Source of the DNA: Pandoraea anhela
GTDB lineage: Bacteria; Pseudomonadota; Gammaproteobacteria; Burkholderiales; Burkholderiaceae
Length of the DNA stretch: 64,000 nucleotides
Direction: 5' to 3'
Assembly (NCBI RefSeq): GCF_902459655.1
Contig: NZ_CABPSB010000002.1
Span: 62,001-126,000 of the forward strand
The notes beneath the pieces were generated by a model that did not search any database, was not told the DNA's origin, and saw nothing but the letters and a program-made list of their open reading frames with translations. Positions 39,369-46,817 of this stretch are shown here, in pieces (the first letter of the stretch is position 1; each line of letters begins with the position of its first letter). The position numbers and the translations under genes were made by a program.

Positions 39369-39920
39369 ATGGCACTCAAAGCCACCATTTACAAGGCCGA
39401 GGTGCAAATCACCGACCTCGACCGCCATTACTACGCGTCCCATAACCTCACGATCGCCCGCCATCCGTCGGAGACCGACGAGCGCATGATGGTGCGCGTG
39501 CTCGCGTTCATGTTGTATGCCGGTGAGCGGCTATCGTTCGGCAAGGGCATTTCGACGGCCGACGAGCCGGATCTGTGGGAACACGATTTCGGTGGCGATA
39601 TCGTGCGCTGGATCGACGTGGGTCAGCCGGACGCCCGCCGCCTCGTCAAGGCCGCCGGGCGCGCGACGCATGTGGACGTTGTCGCTTACGGTGGCAAACC
39701 CGCAGCGGTCTGGTGGCAGGCCACCGAATCGCAGATCCATCGTCTGTCGAACCTCACCGTGCGCATGCTCGCCGACGACTCGGCCGAGGCGCTCACGGCG
39801 CTCGCGTCGCGCACGATGCGGCTGCAATGCACGATTCAGGACGGCGAAGTCTGGGTCGCCGACGACAACCACAACTTTGCCGTCAAGCTCGAAACGCTGC
39901 GCACCGCCGCCGGCGACTGA
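39369..39920 (+). CDS. yaeQ: YaeQ-family protein
   Basis: A 183-residue protein with the family opening 'MALKATIYKAEVQITDLDRH' and the blocks 'LTIARHPSETDERMMVR', 'LSFGKGISTADEPDLW' and 'WIDVGQPD'. YaeQ has a nuclease-like (PD-(D/E)xK) fold, with Glu/Asp and Lys in these motifs, but no proven activity; older claims that it compensates for RfaH were not upheld. It is cytosolic. Confidence 0.92.
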   Translation: MALKATIYKAEVQITDLDRHYYASHNLTIARHPSETDERMMVRVLAFMLYAGERLSFGKGISTADEPDLWEHDFGGDIVRWIDVGQPDARRLVKAAGRATHVDVVAYGGKPAAVWWQATESQIHRLSNLTVRMLADDSAEALTALASRTMRLQCTIQDGEVWVADDNHNFAVKLETLRTAAGD

Positions 39921-39993
39921 GCCCGCGACGCATACCTCGCTAAAGCGCGCGGCCCGCGCCCGCGCTCAGCCTGCCTGACCCGCACCACCACCG

Positions 39994-40049
39994 CCTCCCT
40001 ACACCTCCCTACACCTCCCTACACCTCCCTACACCTCCCTACACCTCCC
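39994..40049. repeat. 10-bp tandem repeat (ACACCTCCCT)n
   Basis: Five tandem copies of ACACCTCCCT from 40001, preceded by a half unit, directly after yaeQ. Strongly strand-asymmetric (pyrimidine-rich on the plus strand). Noncoding. Confidence 0.92.
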
Positions 40050-40199
40050 CTCGCCTCAACGGCTCACCCGTCGTTTGCGCAGCCCTGCCGCGCGCGGGCG
40101 ACCGCGCGTTAGCCGCAAACGCCGCATGCCCCGCGGATTCCGGCCCGTCCAACCTCGGGCGCCGCCCCAATACGCGACGCCCCGGAAGCTGCGTTACAC

Positions 40200-40215
40200 T
40201 TGACGTTAACGTAAA
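40200..40215. promoter_or_regulatory. LiuR-type operator ahead of ghrA-like/HMG-CoA lyase genes
   Basis: TTGACGTTAACGTAAA, one base different from the site in front of liuR (10380-10395). It contains the palindromic ACGTTAACGT and lies 39 bases before the next start codon. This ties the HMG-CoA lyase locus to the liu regulon by sequence. Confidence 0.68.
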
Positions 40216-40253
40216 TCGAGTCAACGCAATCGCGCCGACGGCCCCTGCACTTC

Positions 40254-41198
40254 ATGGACATCCTGATCTATTCCCCCGACGGCAAGACTGCCGCTTACGA
40301 GACCGGTCTCGCGCAACATCTGCCGCAGGCCAACATTCGCGGCTGGCAGCCGGGCGACACGGCCCCGGCGGACTATCTGGTGCTGTGGAAGCCGAACGCC
40401 GAAGTTCTGCAACCCCGTGAGCGGCTGAAGGCGATCTTCAACCTGGGGGCCGGCGTCGATGGCGTACTCGGCATGCGTGGCGAAAGCGCGCACCGTCTGC
40501 CGGCCGGCGTGCCGCTCGTGCGTCTGGAAGATGCCGGCATGGCCGACCAGATGGCGCAGTACGTGAGCGCCGCCGCGTTGCGCTACTTCCGTCGTCTCGA
40601 CGAGTTCGACGCGCAGCAGGCGCAAACGCAATGGAAATTTCAGAAGCCGAACCGCTTGTCCGACTTTCCCGTCGCCGTACTCGGCTACGGCACGCTCGGC
40701 GCCCATGTCGCGCGTGCGCTGAAGACGTTCGGCTTCCCGGTGCGCGCGTGGAGCCGCAGCGAGCGTCACGATGACAGCGGCGTGGCGCTGCACCACGCAG
40801 AGGCCGGCTTCGACGCGTGCGTGCGCGGCGCACGCATTCTCGTCAACCTGCTGCCGCTCACGCCGCAGACGGTGGATGTCCTGAATGCCGCGCTTTTCGC
40901 CAAACTCGCCCGGGGCGCGTTCCTGATCAACGTCGCACGCGGTGCGCATCTGGTCGACGACGATTTGCTGGCCGCGCTGGAGAGCGGGCAGATCGCCGGC
41001 GCGACGCTCGACGTGTTCCGCAACGAACCGCTGCCCGACGACCATCCGTTCTGGCGCACGCCGCGCATCACCGTCACGCCGCACATTTCCGCCCTGACGT
41101 TGCGCGACGAAACGGTCGAACAGATCGCGGGCAAGATCGCTGCGTTGACACGCGGCGAGGCGATTACCGGCATCGTCGATCTGACGCGCGGTTACTGA
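40254..41198 (+). CDS. ghrA: Glyoxylate/hydroxypyruvate reductase A-type 2-hydroxyacid dehydrogenase
   Basis: A 314-residue D-2-hydroxyacid dehydrogenase of the GhrA subgroup. It has 'FNLGAGVDGVL' in the substrate domain, the nucleotide motif 'AVLGYGTLGAHVARAL', the catalytic Arg in 'LINVARGAHLVDDDLL', the Glu in 'LDVFRNEPLP', and the His in 'TPHISALTL'. Such enzymes reduce glyoxylate, hydroxypyruvate or other 2-oxoacids. It is first in a unit with HMG-CoA lyase behind a LiuR-type site; reduction of a branched 2-oxoacid is conceivable but not shown. Confidence 0.87.
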   Translation: MDILIYSPDGKTAAYETGLAQHLPQANIRGWQPGDTAPADYLVLWKPNAEVLQPRERLKAIFNLGAGVDGVLGMRGESAHRLPAGVPLVRLEDAGMADQMAQYVSAAALRYFRRLDEFDAQQAQTQWKFQKPNRLSDFPVAVLGYGTLGAHVARALKTFGFPVRAWSRSERHDDSGVALHHAEAGFDACVRGARILVNLLPLTPQTVDVLNAALFAKLARGAFLINVARGAHLVDDDLLAALESGQIAGATLDVFRNEPLPDDHPFWRTPRITVTPHISALTLRDETVEQIAGKIAALTRGEAITGIVDLTRGY

Positions 41199-41272
41199 GT
41201 CGCCGCCTTCGCCAAGCCGCCGCTGCCGAACCCCATCAGACGAAACAGAGGAATCCGAGGAGACAGATCCCC

Positions 41273-42205
41273 ATGTCCGCATCCCATCTGCCGCAACGTG
41301 TGAAAGTGGTCGAAGTCGGCCCGCGCGACGGCCTGCAAAACGAAAAGCAGCCGGTGCCCACGGCCATCAAGATCGCGTTGGTCGATCGCCTGTCGGCCGC
41401 CGGCTTTGCCAATATCGAAGCGACGTCGTTCGTCTCGCCGAAGTGGGTGCCGCAGATGGCCGACGGGGCTGACGTCATGGCCGGCATCGCGCGTCGTCCC
41501 GGCACCATCTACTCGGTGCTCACGCCGAACATGCGCGGCTTCGAAGGCGCCGTCGCAGCGAAGGCGGATGAAGTGGTGATCTTCTGCGCGGCCAGCGAAG
41601 CCTTCTCGCAGCGCAATATCAACTGCTCCATCGAAGAGAGCATCGCGCGCTTCGAGCCGGTCGCGCGCGCGGCCAAGGACGCCGGCCTGCGCCTGCGCGG
41701 CAGCATCTCGTGCGCGCTAGGGTGCCCGTATCAGGGCGAGGTGCCGGTCGCCAGCGTGGTCGATGTCGTCAAACGGCTCGCCGCGCTCGGCTGCGACGAG
41801 ATCGACATTGCCGACACCATCGGCGTAGGTACGCCCTCGCGCACCCGCGAAGTCATGGAAGCCTGCGCCAGCGTGTTCCCCATCGAACGCCTGTCGGGAC
41901 ACTTCCACGACACCTACGGTCAGGCCACGGCCAACATCTACGCCGCGCTGCTCTCGGGCATCTCGATCTTCCACTCGTCGGTCGCCGGTCTCGGCGGCTG
42001 CCCGTATGCCAAGGGGGCGACGGGCAACGTCGCCACGGAAGACGTGCTGTACCTGCTGCAAGGCCTCGGTATCGAGACGGGCATCGATCTGGAAGCCGTC
42101 GTACACACCGGCGACTATATTTCGCAGGCCATCGGCCGCCCGAACGCCTCGCGCGTGGGCCGCGCGATGCTCGCCAAGATGAAGGATGTCGCCGCCAGCG
42201 CATGA
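41273..42205 (+). CDS. hmgL: Hydroxymethylglutaryl-CoA lyase
   Basis: A 310-residue TIM-barrel lyase that cleaves HMG-CoA to acetoacetate and acetyl-CoA, the last step of leucine degradation (LiuE role). The N-terminus has 'VKVVEVGPRDGLQNEKQ' with metal/catalytic residues. The metal-binding 'HFHDTYGQA' and the C-terminal catalytic loop 'AGLGGCPYAKGATGNVATED' with its Cys are intact. A GAGGAGA site precedes the ATG at 41273. It lies 75 bases after the GhrA-type gene and 12 kb from liuD. Confidence 0.95.
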   Translation: MSASHLPQRVKVVEVGPRDGLQNEKQPVPTAIKIALVDRLSAAGFANIEATSFVSPKWVPQMADGADVMAGIARRPGTIYSVLTPNMRGFEGAVAAKADEVVIFCAASEAFSQRNINCSIEESIARFEPVARAAKDAGLRLRGSISCALGCPYQGEVPVASVVDVVKRLAALGCDEIDIADTIGVGTPSRTREVMEACASVFPIERLSGHFHDTYGQATANIYAALLSGISIFHSSVAGLGGCPYAKGATGNVATEDVLYLLQGLGIETGIDLEAVVHTGDYISQAIGRPNASRVGRAMLAKMKDVAASA

Positions 42206-42208
42206 TGC

Positions 42209-42248
42209 CCTGGCGTCCCCTGGCGTCCCCTGGCGTCACCTGGCGTCA
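42209..42248. repeat. 10-bp tandem repeat (CCTGGCGTCM)n
   Basis: Four 10-bp units, CCTGGCGTCC twice then CCTGGCGTCA twice, in the gap after HMG-CoA lyase. Confidence 0.85.
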
Positions 42249-42305
42249 CTTCCCGGCACAACGAACCCGCCTCGCGCGAACCGCGTGAGGCCAACGGACC
42301 CGACC

Positions 42306-42824
42306 ATGAGCGAAACACCGCAAATCCCCGAATCCGCGACCGAGCAGGACCTGCCGGAAGGCGCACGCCACGTCGCACGACTGCTCGCCGGCATGGGCCA
42401 CGATCAACCGATCGTGCTGCTGCCGGCCACGGGTAAAACCTCGGCAGAAGCTGCTGCCGGTCTCGGTTGCGAAGTCGCGCAGATCGCGAAGTCGATCATC
42501 TTCCGCCGCGCCGCCGACGACACGCCGGTGCTGGTCATCGCCAGCGGCGTCAATCGGGTGGACGAGAAGAAGGTCGCCGCGCAAGTCGGTGAACTCGCGC
42601 GTGCCGACGCCCGCTTCGTCAAGGAGAAGACGGGGTATTCCATCGGCGGTGTGAGCCCCATCGGGCACGTGGTCTCGCCCGTCACGCTGATCGACGAAGA
42701 CCTGCTGAAGCTCGCGAGCTTGTGGGCCGCCGCCGGGCACCCGCACGCCGTGTTCAACCTCACGCCGCAACAGTTGGTGGCCATGACGGGCGCGCCGGTC
42801 GTGGACGTCGCGCTGCGCGCCTGA
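42306..42824 (+). CDS. YbaK/EbsC-family aminoacyl-tRNA deacylase-like protein
   Basis: A 172-residue YbaK-fold protein. Family blocks are 'AEAAAGLGCEVAQIAKSIIF' with the conserved Lys, 'VLVIASGVNRVDEKKVA', 'GYSIGGVSPIGH' and 'AAGHPHAVFNLTPQQLVAMT'. Relatives deacylate mischarged tRNA (Cys-tRNA-Pro, Ala-tRNA-Pro). The exact editing substrate is not evident. The start at 42306 gives a short lead-in typical of stand-alone family members. Confidence 0.9.
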   Translation: MSETPQIPESATEQDLPEGARHVARLLAGMGHDQPIVLLPATGKTSAEAAAGLGCEVAQIAKSIIFRRAADDTPVLVIASGVNRVDEKKVAAQVGELARADARFVKEKTGYSIGGVSPIGHVVSPVTLIDEDLLKLASLWAAAGHPHAVFNLTPQQLVAMTGAPVVDVALRA

Positions 42825-42902
42825 TACGTCGTCGTCTCGCGCAAGCGTCGGCACATCGCCCACGCCGCCCACGCCGCCCCCACAACCTCAAGGAGACCTT
42901 TC

Positions 42903-43340
42903 ATGCCGAGCCCCGAACTTGTGCCGGGCCTGACATTCGAGTGGACGTATCGCGTGCCGAAGAAGGCCGTCGTGCCCGAACTGTACGACGATGTCGAACT
43001 CTGCCGCGAGATGCCTGCGGTGCTTGCAACCGGCTACCTGGCGGGCATTCTGGAATGCGCCTGCCTGCAAGCCATTCGTCCGTATCTCGACTGGCCGCGC
43101 GAGCAGTCGCTCGGCACGCTCGTCTCCTTCTCGCACCTGGCTGCCACACCGGCGGGCGACACGCTGCGCATTCAGGGCAAGCTCGTCGATGTCGCGGGCC
43201 GCACGCTGCGCTTCGAGGTCGAAGCATGGGACGGTCTCGACAAGGTGAGCGCCGGCACGCATGAGCGCGTCATCGTCGATCGGGAACGCTTTCACGGCAA
43301 GCTGCGTGAGAAGGCCGAAAAACTCGGCTTGCCTGTCTGA
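42903..43340 (+). CDS. Hotdog thioesterase, FlK-like
   Basis: A 145-residue hotdog protein resembling fluoroacetyl-CoA thioesterase-type enzymes: 'PGLTFEWTYRVP' at the start, 'MPAVLATGYLAGILECACLQ' with the Glu expected in the active site, and 'GTLVSFSHLAATPAGDTLRI' followed by 'FEVEAWDGLDKVSAGTHERV'. General acyl-CoA cleavage is likely; fluoroacetate specificity is not implied. It sits among other acyl-CoA-related genes (MaoC and HMG-CoA lyase). Confidence 0.83.
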   Translation: MPSPELVPGLTFEWTYRVPKKAVVPELYDDVELCREMPAVLATGYLAGILECACLQAIRPYLDWPREQSLGTLVSFSHLAATPAGDTLRIQGKLVDVAGRTLRFEVEAWDGLDKVSAGTHERVIVDRERFHGKLREKAEKLGLPV

Positions 43341-43361
43341 CCTCATCCTCACGGCCCGCTC

Positions 43362-43619
43362 ATGACCTCGCTCGACGCTCCCGTGCCGTCGCCCTGCACC
43401 AACATCTGCCGCATGAATCCGGCCACGGGCTGGTGCTCGGGGTGCTGGCGCACGCTCGACGAGATCGCGTCGTGGTCGAGCATGGCGGACGACGCGAAGC
43501 GCGTCGTATGGTCGCTGCTGCCCGCGCGACGTGCCGAGCATGAAGCGCCGCCCGAGATGCATCGCCGCGTGGTCGCGCAAAACAGTCCGGGAGACGACAG
43601 TGCGGACAATGCGTCCTGA
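43362..43619 (+). CDS. DUF1289 domain-containing protein
   Basis: An 85-residue protein with the DUF1289 signature 'SPCTNICRMNPATGWCSGCW' followed by 'RTLDEIASWSSM'. Four closely spaced cysteines suggest metal or iron-sulfur binding. The role is unknown. It starts 21 bases after the thioesterase stop and is probably in the same transcript. Confidence 0.88.
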   Translation: MTSLDAPVPSPCTNICRMNPATGWCSGCWRTLDEIASWSSMADDAKRVVWSLLPARRAEHEAPPEMHRRVVAQNSPGDDSADNAS

Positions 43620-43691
43620 GTTCGCTCCGGGTAGGCGCTGACCGTCGTTCCAGGCGCGCCGCCACCGCCCTCAAACTTTCCGCCATCGCAT

Positions 43692-44123
43692 ATGGGAAAA
43701 ATCGTTGCCGTCGGCGAGACGTTCTCCGCCAGCCATCATTTCTCGCCGGATTCGATCCGCGAGTTCTCCACGCTCGCGCACGACTTCAATCCGTTGCATC
43801 TCGACGCCGACTACGCCGCCGCCGACCCGCGTTTCGGCGGGCTGATCTCGTCGGGTACGCAGCAGATGTCCTACCTCGCCGCCTTGCTCGCCACGCATTA
43901 CTCGAAGACGGCGCAACCGCTCGGGCTCGAATTCGACATGAAGCTGCGACGCGCGGTGCACGCAGGCGACGACATTACCGTCAGTTGGACCGTCACCGGC
44001 AGTCTGTGGAAGGCGTCCCTCGCGGGCGACATCGTGTCGCTCGACGGCCACGCCGTCAACCAGCGCGGCGAGACGGTGATCGCCGCCACGGCCAAAATCC
44101 TCGTGTGCGCCAAACCGGCGTGA
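43692..44123 (+). CDS. MaoC-like acyl dehydratase
   Basis: A 143-residue single hotdog protein of the MaoC/R-specific enoyl-CoA hydratase type. The hydratase motif is 'FSTLAHDFNPLHLDADYAA' (Asp and His of the catalytic pair), followed by 'FGGLISSGTQQM'. The second part 'KLRRAVHAGDDITVSWTV' completes the fold. It probably hydrates or dehydrates a short acyl-CoA; substrate unknown. Confidence 0.88.
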   Translation: MGKIVAVGETFSASHHFSPDSIREFSTLAHDFNPLHLDADYAAADPRFGGLISSGTQQMSYLAALLATHYSKTAQPLGLEFDMKLRRAVHAGDDITVSWTVTGSLWKASLAGDIVSLDGHAVNQRGETVIAATAKILVCAKPA

Positions 44124-44186
44124 ACGCGGCGCTGTGCACCGTTTCCCGATACGCTGCGATCTTCAACGACTTATGAGACACGCCCA

Positions 44187-45110
44187 ATGACCTCGCTTGC
44201 CCTTCCCGCCGGGCTGCGCGTGTTCGAGCGCGGCTGGCTCTCATCGAACAACGTGCTGTTCCTCGGCGATGCGCCGACACTCGTCGATAGCGGCTACGTC
44301 AGCCATTCCGAACAAACGCTGGCGCTCGTCGCGCATGCGCTGCCCGAAGGCCAGCCGCTCGCGCGCCTGATCAATACGCATCTGCATTCCGACCACTGCG
44401 GCGGCAACGCCGCGCTACAGGCGCGCTACGGTTGCCGCACCTGGGTGCCGGCGGCCGAGGCCGATCCGGTCCGCCACTGGGACGAGCGCCGCCTGTCGTT
44501 CGAGGCGACCGGCCAGCAATGCGCGCGTTTCACGTTCGACGACACGCTCTCGCCCGGCGACACCGTCGCTCTTGGCGATCATGAATGGCTGGTGCTTGGC
44601 GCGCCGGGACACGACCCGCACGCCCTCATGCTCTATCACGCCGCCGACGGCATCCTGATTTCCGGCGACGCCCTGTGGGAAAACGGTTTCGGCGTGATCT
44701 TCCCCGAACTCGATGGCGAGTCGGGCTTCGCCGAGCAGGCCGCCGTGCTCGACCTCATCGAACAGATCGACGTCTCGCTGGTCATTCCCGGCCATGGCAA
44801 GCCGTTCGACGATATCGACGGCGCGCTGGCCGCCGCGCGTTCGCGTCTGGACTATCTGCAAAGCGATCCCGCCCGCAATGCGCGCAACGCCCTCAAGGTG
44901 CTGATCGTTTTCCGGCTGATGGCCGAGGGGGAGATGACGGGCGCCACGCTCAAGGCAACGCTCGACACGGCGCGGGCGTGGCGCAATGCGGCGGCGATGC
45001 TTGCCCCGCCGTCGGGCTGGCCGGCCCTGCTCGATACCCTGGTGGCGGACCTCGCGAAGTCGGGTGCGCTGCGCTACGTGAGCGAGACGGACACCTTGCA
45101 TGCCGTCTGA
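44187..45110 (+). CDS. Metallo-beta-lactamase-fold hydrolase
   Basis: A 307-residue MBL-fold enzyme. The zinc ligands appear as 'NTHLHSDHCGGNAAL' (HxHxDH), 'GAPGHDPHAL', 'LISGDALWENGF' and 'IPGHGKPF'. The layout resembles the hydrolase at 9.2-10.3 kb, but the two are not close copies. Glyoxalase II or lactonase-like activity is plausible. It lies downstream of MaoC on the same strand and ends before a hairpin at 45167. Confidence 0.86.
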   Translation: MTSLALPAGLRVFERGWLSSNNVLFLGDAPTLVDSGYVSHSEQTLALVAHALPEGQPLARLINTHLHSDHCGGNAALQARYGCRTWVPAAEADPVRHWDERRLSFEATGQQCARFTFDDTLSPGDTVALGDHEWLVLGAPGHDPHALMLYHAADGILISGDALWENGFGVIFPELDGESGFAEQAAVLDLIEQIDVSLVIPGHGKPFDDIDGALAAARSRLDYLQSDPARNARNALKVLIVFRLMAEGEMTGATLKATLDTARAWRNAAAMLAPPSGWPALLDTLVADLAKSGALRYVSETDTLHAV

Positions 45111-45166
45111 GCACGCTTTGCATGCGGGTGACGTCGGCAAACCCCACTGGCGAGCGCGAAAAAAAT

Positions 45167-45198
45167 AACGCCGCTTACCGTTGACGGCAAGCGGCGTT
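45167..45198. terminator. Probable terminator hairpin
   Basis: Perfect 10-bp stem AACGCCGCTT (45167-45176) / AAGCGGCGTT (45189-45198) after the MBL gene. Only three T follow, but an A7 tract precedes it, so U-tract-dependent termination would be stronger for minus-strand transcripts. Confidence 0.65.
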
Positions 45199-45409
45199 TG
45201 AGGACGTGACGTGCCGGACGAGCACTGCGGTCGCTAACGCGGCGCTCGTCCTGCGACACCATGTTGCCGATGTCCCCTGGCACGCGTTTTCATCGTAGTC
45301 AGCCCACGCACGCCGCCCAAGAGGACTTTCCCTGATACGGGAGCCGTCGCCCGGCAAGAACCGAAGCTTTCTTCGAGTGGCCGCCCGTCGGGCAACGTCG
45401 GAATCCCCC

Positions 45410-45429
45410 TATAATCGAACGACCGTTCG
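45410..45429 (+). promoter_or_regulatory. -10 element overlapped by a TetR-like operator
   Basis: A perfect TATAAT at 45410-45415 is followed at once by CGAACGACCGTTCG (45416-45429), an inverted repeat CGAACG / CGTTCG with a 2-base centre, of the kind bound by TetR-family repressors. A good -35 is not visible. It lies about 100 bases before the nitronate monooxygenase start. Confidence 0.5.
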
Positions 45430-45532
45430 CGAATGTGCTTCCCCTTTCGGCGGCAGGCATCCGGCGCCGTCCGATGGGCGAGACGGCACGCAACGCGCGC
45501 CGCTTACCGAACGTCCTGATCCAGGAGACTTC

Positions 45533-46480
45533 ATGGCCCTTCCCAAGATTCTGCAAAACCTGGCGCTGCCTGTGGTGGCCTCGCCGATGTTCATCGTGAG
45601 TTATCCGGAGTTGGTGCTCGCGCAGTGCAAGGCCGGTATCGTCGGCTCGTTCCCCGCGCTCAACGCGCGCGAGCCGCAGATTCTCGAAGACTGGCTCGCG
45701 CGCATCACCGAGGAGCTGGCGTCGTACAAGGCGGCGAATCCGGAGGCGGTCGTCGGCCCGCTTGCCGTCAACCAGATCGTGCATCAGTCGAACCAGCGGC
45801 TCGAACACGACGTGCGCGTGTGCGTCGAGCATCGCGTGCCGATCTTCATCACGAGCCTGCGCGCGCCGCCCAAGGAAGTGCTCGACGCGGTGCACAGCTA
45901 TGGCGGCATTGTGCTGCACGACGTGATCAACCTGCGTCACGCCAACAAGGCGCTCGAAGCGGGCGTGGACGGCCTGATCCTCGTCGCGGCCGGCGCCGGC
46001 GGTCATGCGGGCATGCTTTCGCCGTTCGCGCTGGTCGGCGAAGTGCGCAAGATCTTCGACGGCCCCCTCGTGCTCTCCGGCTCGATCGCCAACGGCGGCT
46101 CGATTCTCGCCGCGCAGGCGATGGGCGCCGACCTCGCTTACATCGGCACGCGCTTCATCGCGTCGACGGAAGCGAACGCGAGCGACAACTACAAGCAGGC
46201 CATCGTCGACGCCAGCGCTAACGACATCATCTACACGAACCTCTTCACCGGCGTGTCGGGCAACTACATCCGCCAGAGCATTCTCAATGCGGGGCTCGAT
46301 CCCGACAACCTGCCCACTGCCGACAAGTCCGCGATGAACTTCTCCAAGGCGAAAGCCTGGAAGGACATCTGGGGCGCGGGTCAGGGCGTGGGGTTGATGG
46401 ACGATGTGCGCCCGGCGGCACAGATCATCGCGCGCCTGAAGCAGGAGTACGACGACACGCGCAAGCGACTGGCAGGCTGA
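45533..46480 (+). CDS. Nitronate monooxygenase (FMN-dependent)
   Basis: A 315-residue TIM-barrel flavoprotein of the NMO/2-nitropropane dioxygenase family. Marks are 'LALPVVASPMFIVSYPEL', 'GIVGSFPALNAR', the catalytic-His region 'VAAGAGGHAGMLSPFALV' (His near residue 158), and the FMN phosphate loop 'LSGSIANGGSILAAQAMGAD'. It oxidises toxic alkyl nitronates. The start at 45533 has an AGGAGA site at 45523-45528. The TetR-like operator upstream implies inducible expression. Confidence 0.92.
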   Translation: MALPKILQNLALPVVASPMFIVSYPELVLAQCKAGIVGSFPALNAREPQILEDWLARITEELASYKAANPEAVVGPLAVNQIVHQSNQRLEHDVRVCVEHRVPIFITSLRAPPKEVLDAVHSYGGIVLHDVINLRHANKALEAGVDGLILVAAGAGGHAGMLSPFALVGEVRKIFDGPLVLSGSIANGGSILAAQAMGADLAYIGTRFIASTEANASDNYKQAIVDASANDIIYTNLFTGVSGNYIRQSILNAGLDPDNLPTADKSAMNFSKAKAWKDIWGAGQGVGLMDDVRPAAQIIARLKQEYDDTRKRLAG

Positions 46481-46817
46481 CCGACCGCGTTCATTTTGGC
46501 TTGAATTGGGATTGAATTCGGACTGGAGCGAAGTCGATCGGAGGTGATCGATAGCGCCCGGCGACGCGAGACGCGCGCGCTCGCGTCGTGCACGACCGGC
46601 GGGCGACGGGGCATGACAGGCCATGAGCGACCATGAGAGACCATGACTGCGCCTGACGCGATGTGATGCGATCTGACGGGTCGACAAAAAATCGACAACG
46701 CGCCCGGCCGAACCGCAAGCGTCGGCCCCCCCGGCAATGGCAATCTCCTCCCCCCGGCTGAGGCATCGCAGACGACGGACGCTGCGCAAGCCCGGCCTGT
46801 TCTCCGGAGGTCTTCCC
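46481..46817. other. Intergenic before the five-gene array
   Basis: A 337-base gap that should contain the promoter of the paralogue array. It holds near-duplicated short words (ACCATGAGCG / ACCATGAGAG / ACCATGACTG at 46621-46650; TTGAATTGGGATTGAATTCGG near 46501). No separate gene is convincing. Confidence 0.45.

Larger units (their letters stand above)
39921..40253. other. Intergenic with decamer repeats and LiuR-type site
   Basis: A 333-base gap between yaeQ and the GhrA-type gene. It contains five to six 10-bp repeats (39994-40049) and, close to the next start, the TTGACGTTAACGTAAA operator. No gene is seen in it. Confidence 0.6.
45111..45532. other. Intergenic: hairpin, then nitronate monooxygenase promoter
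   Basis: A 422-base gap holding the hairpin at 45167-45198 and a promoter/operator at 45410-45429. No gene is seen between them. Confidence 0.55.
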
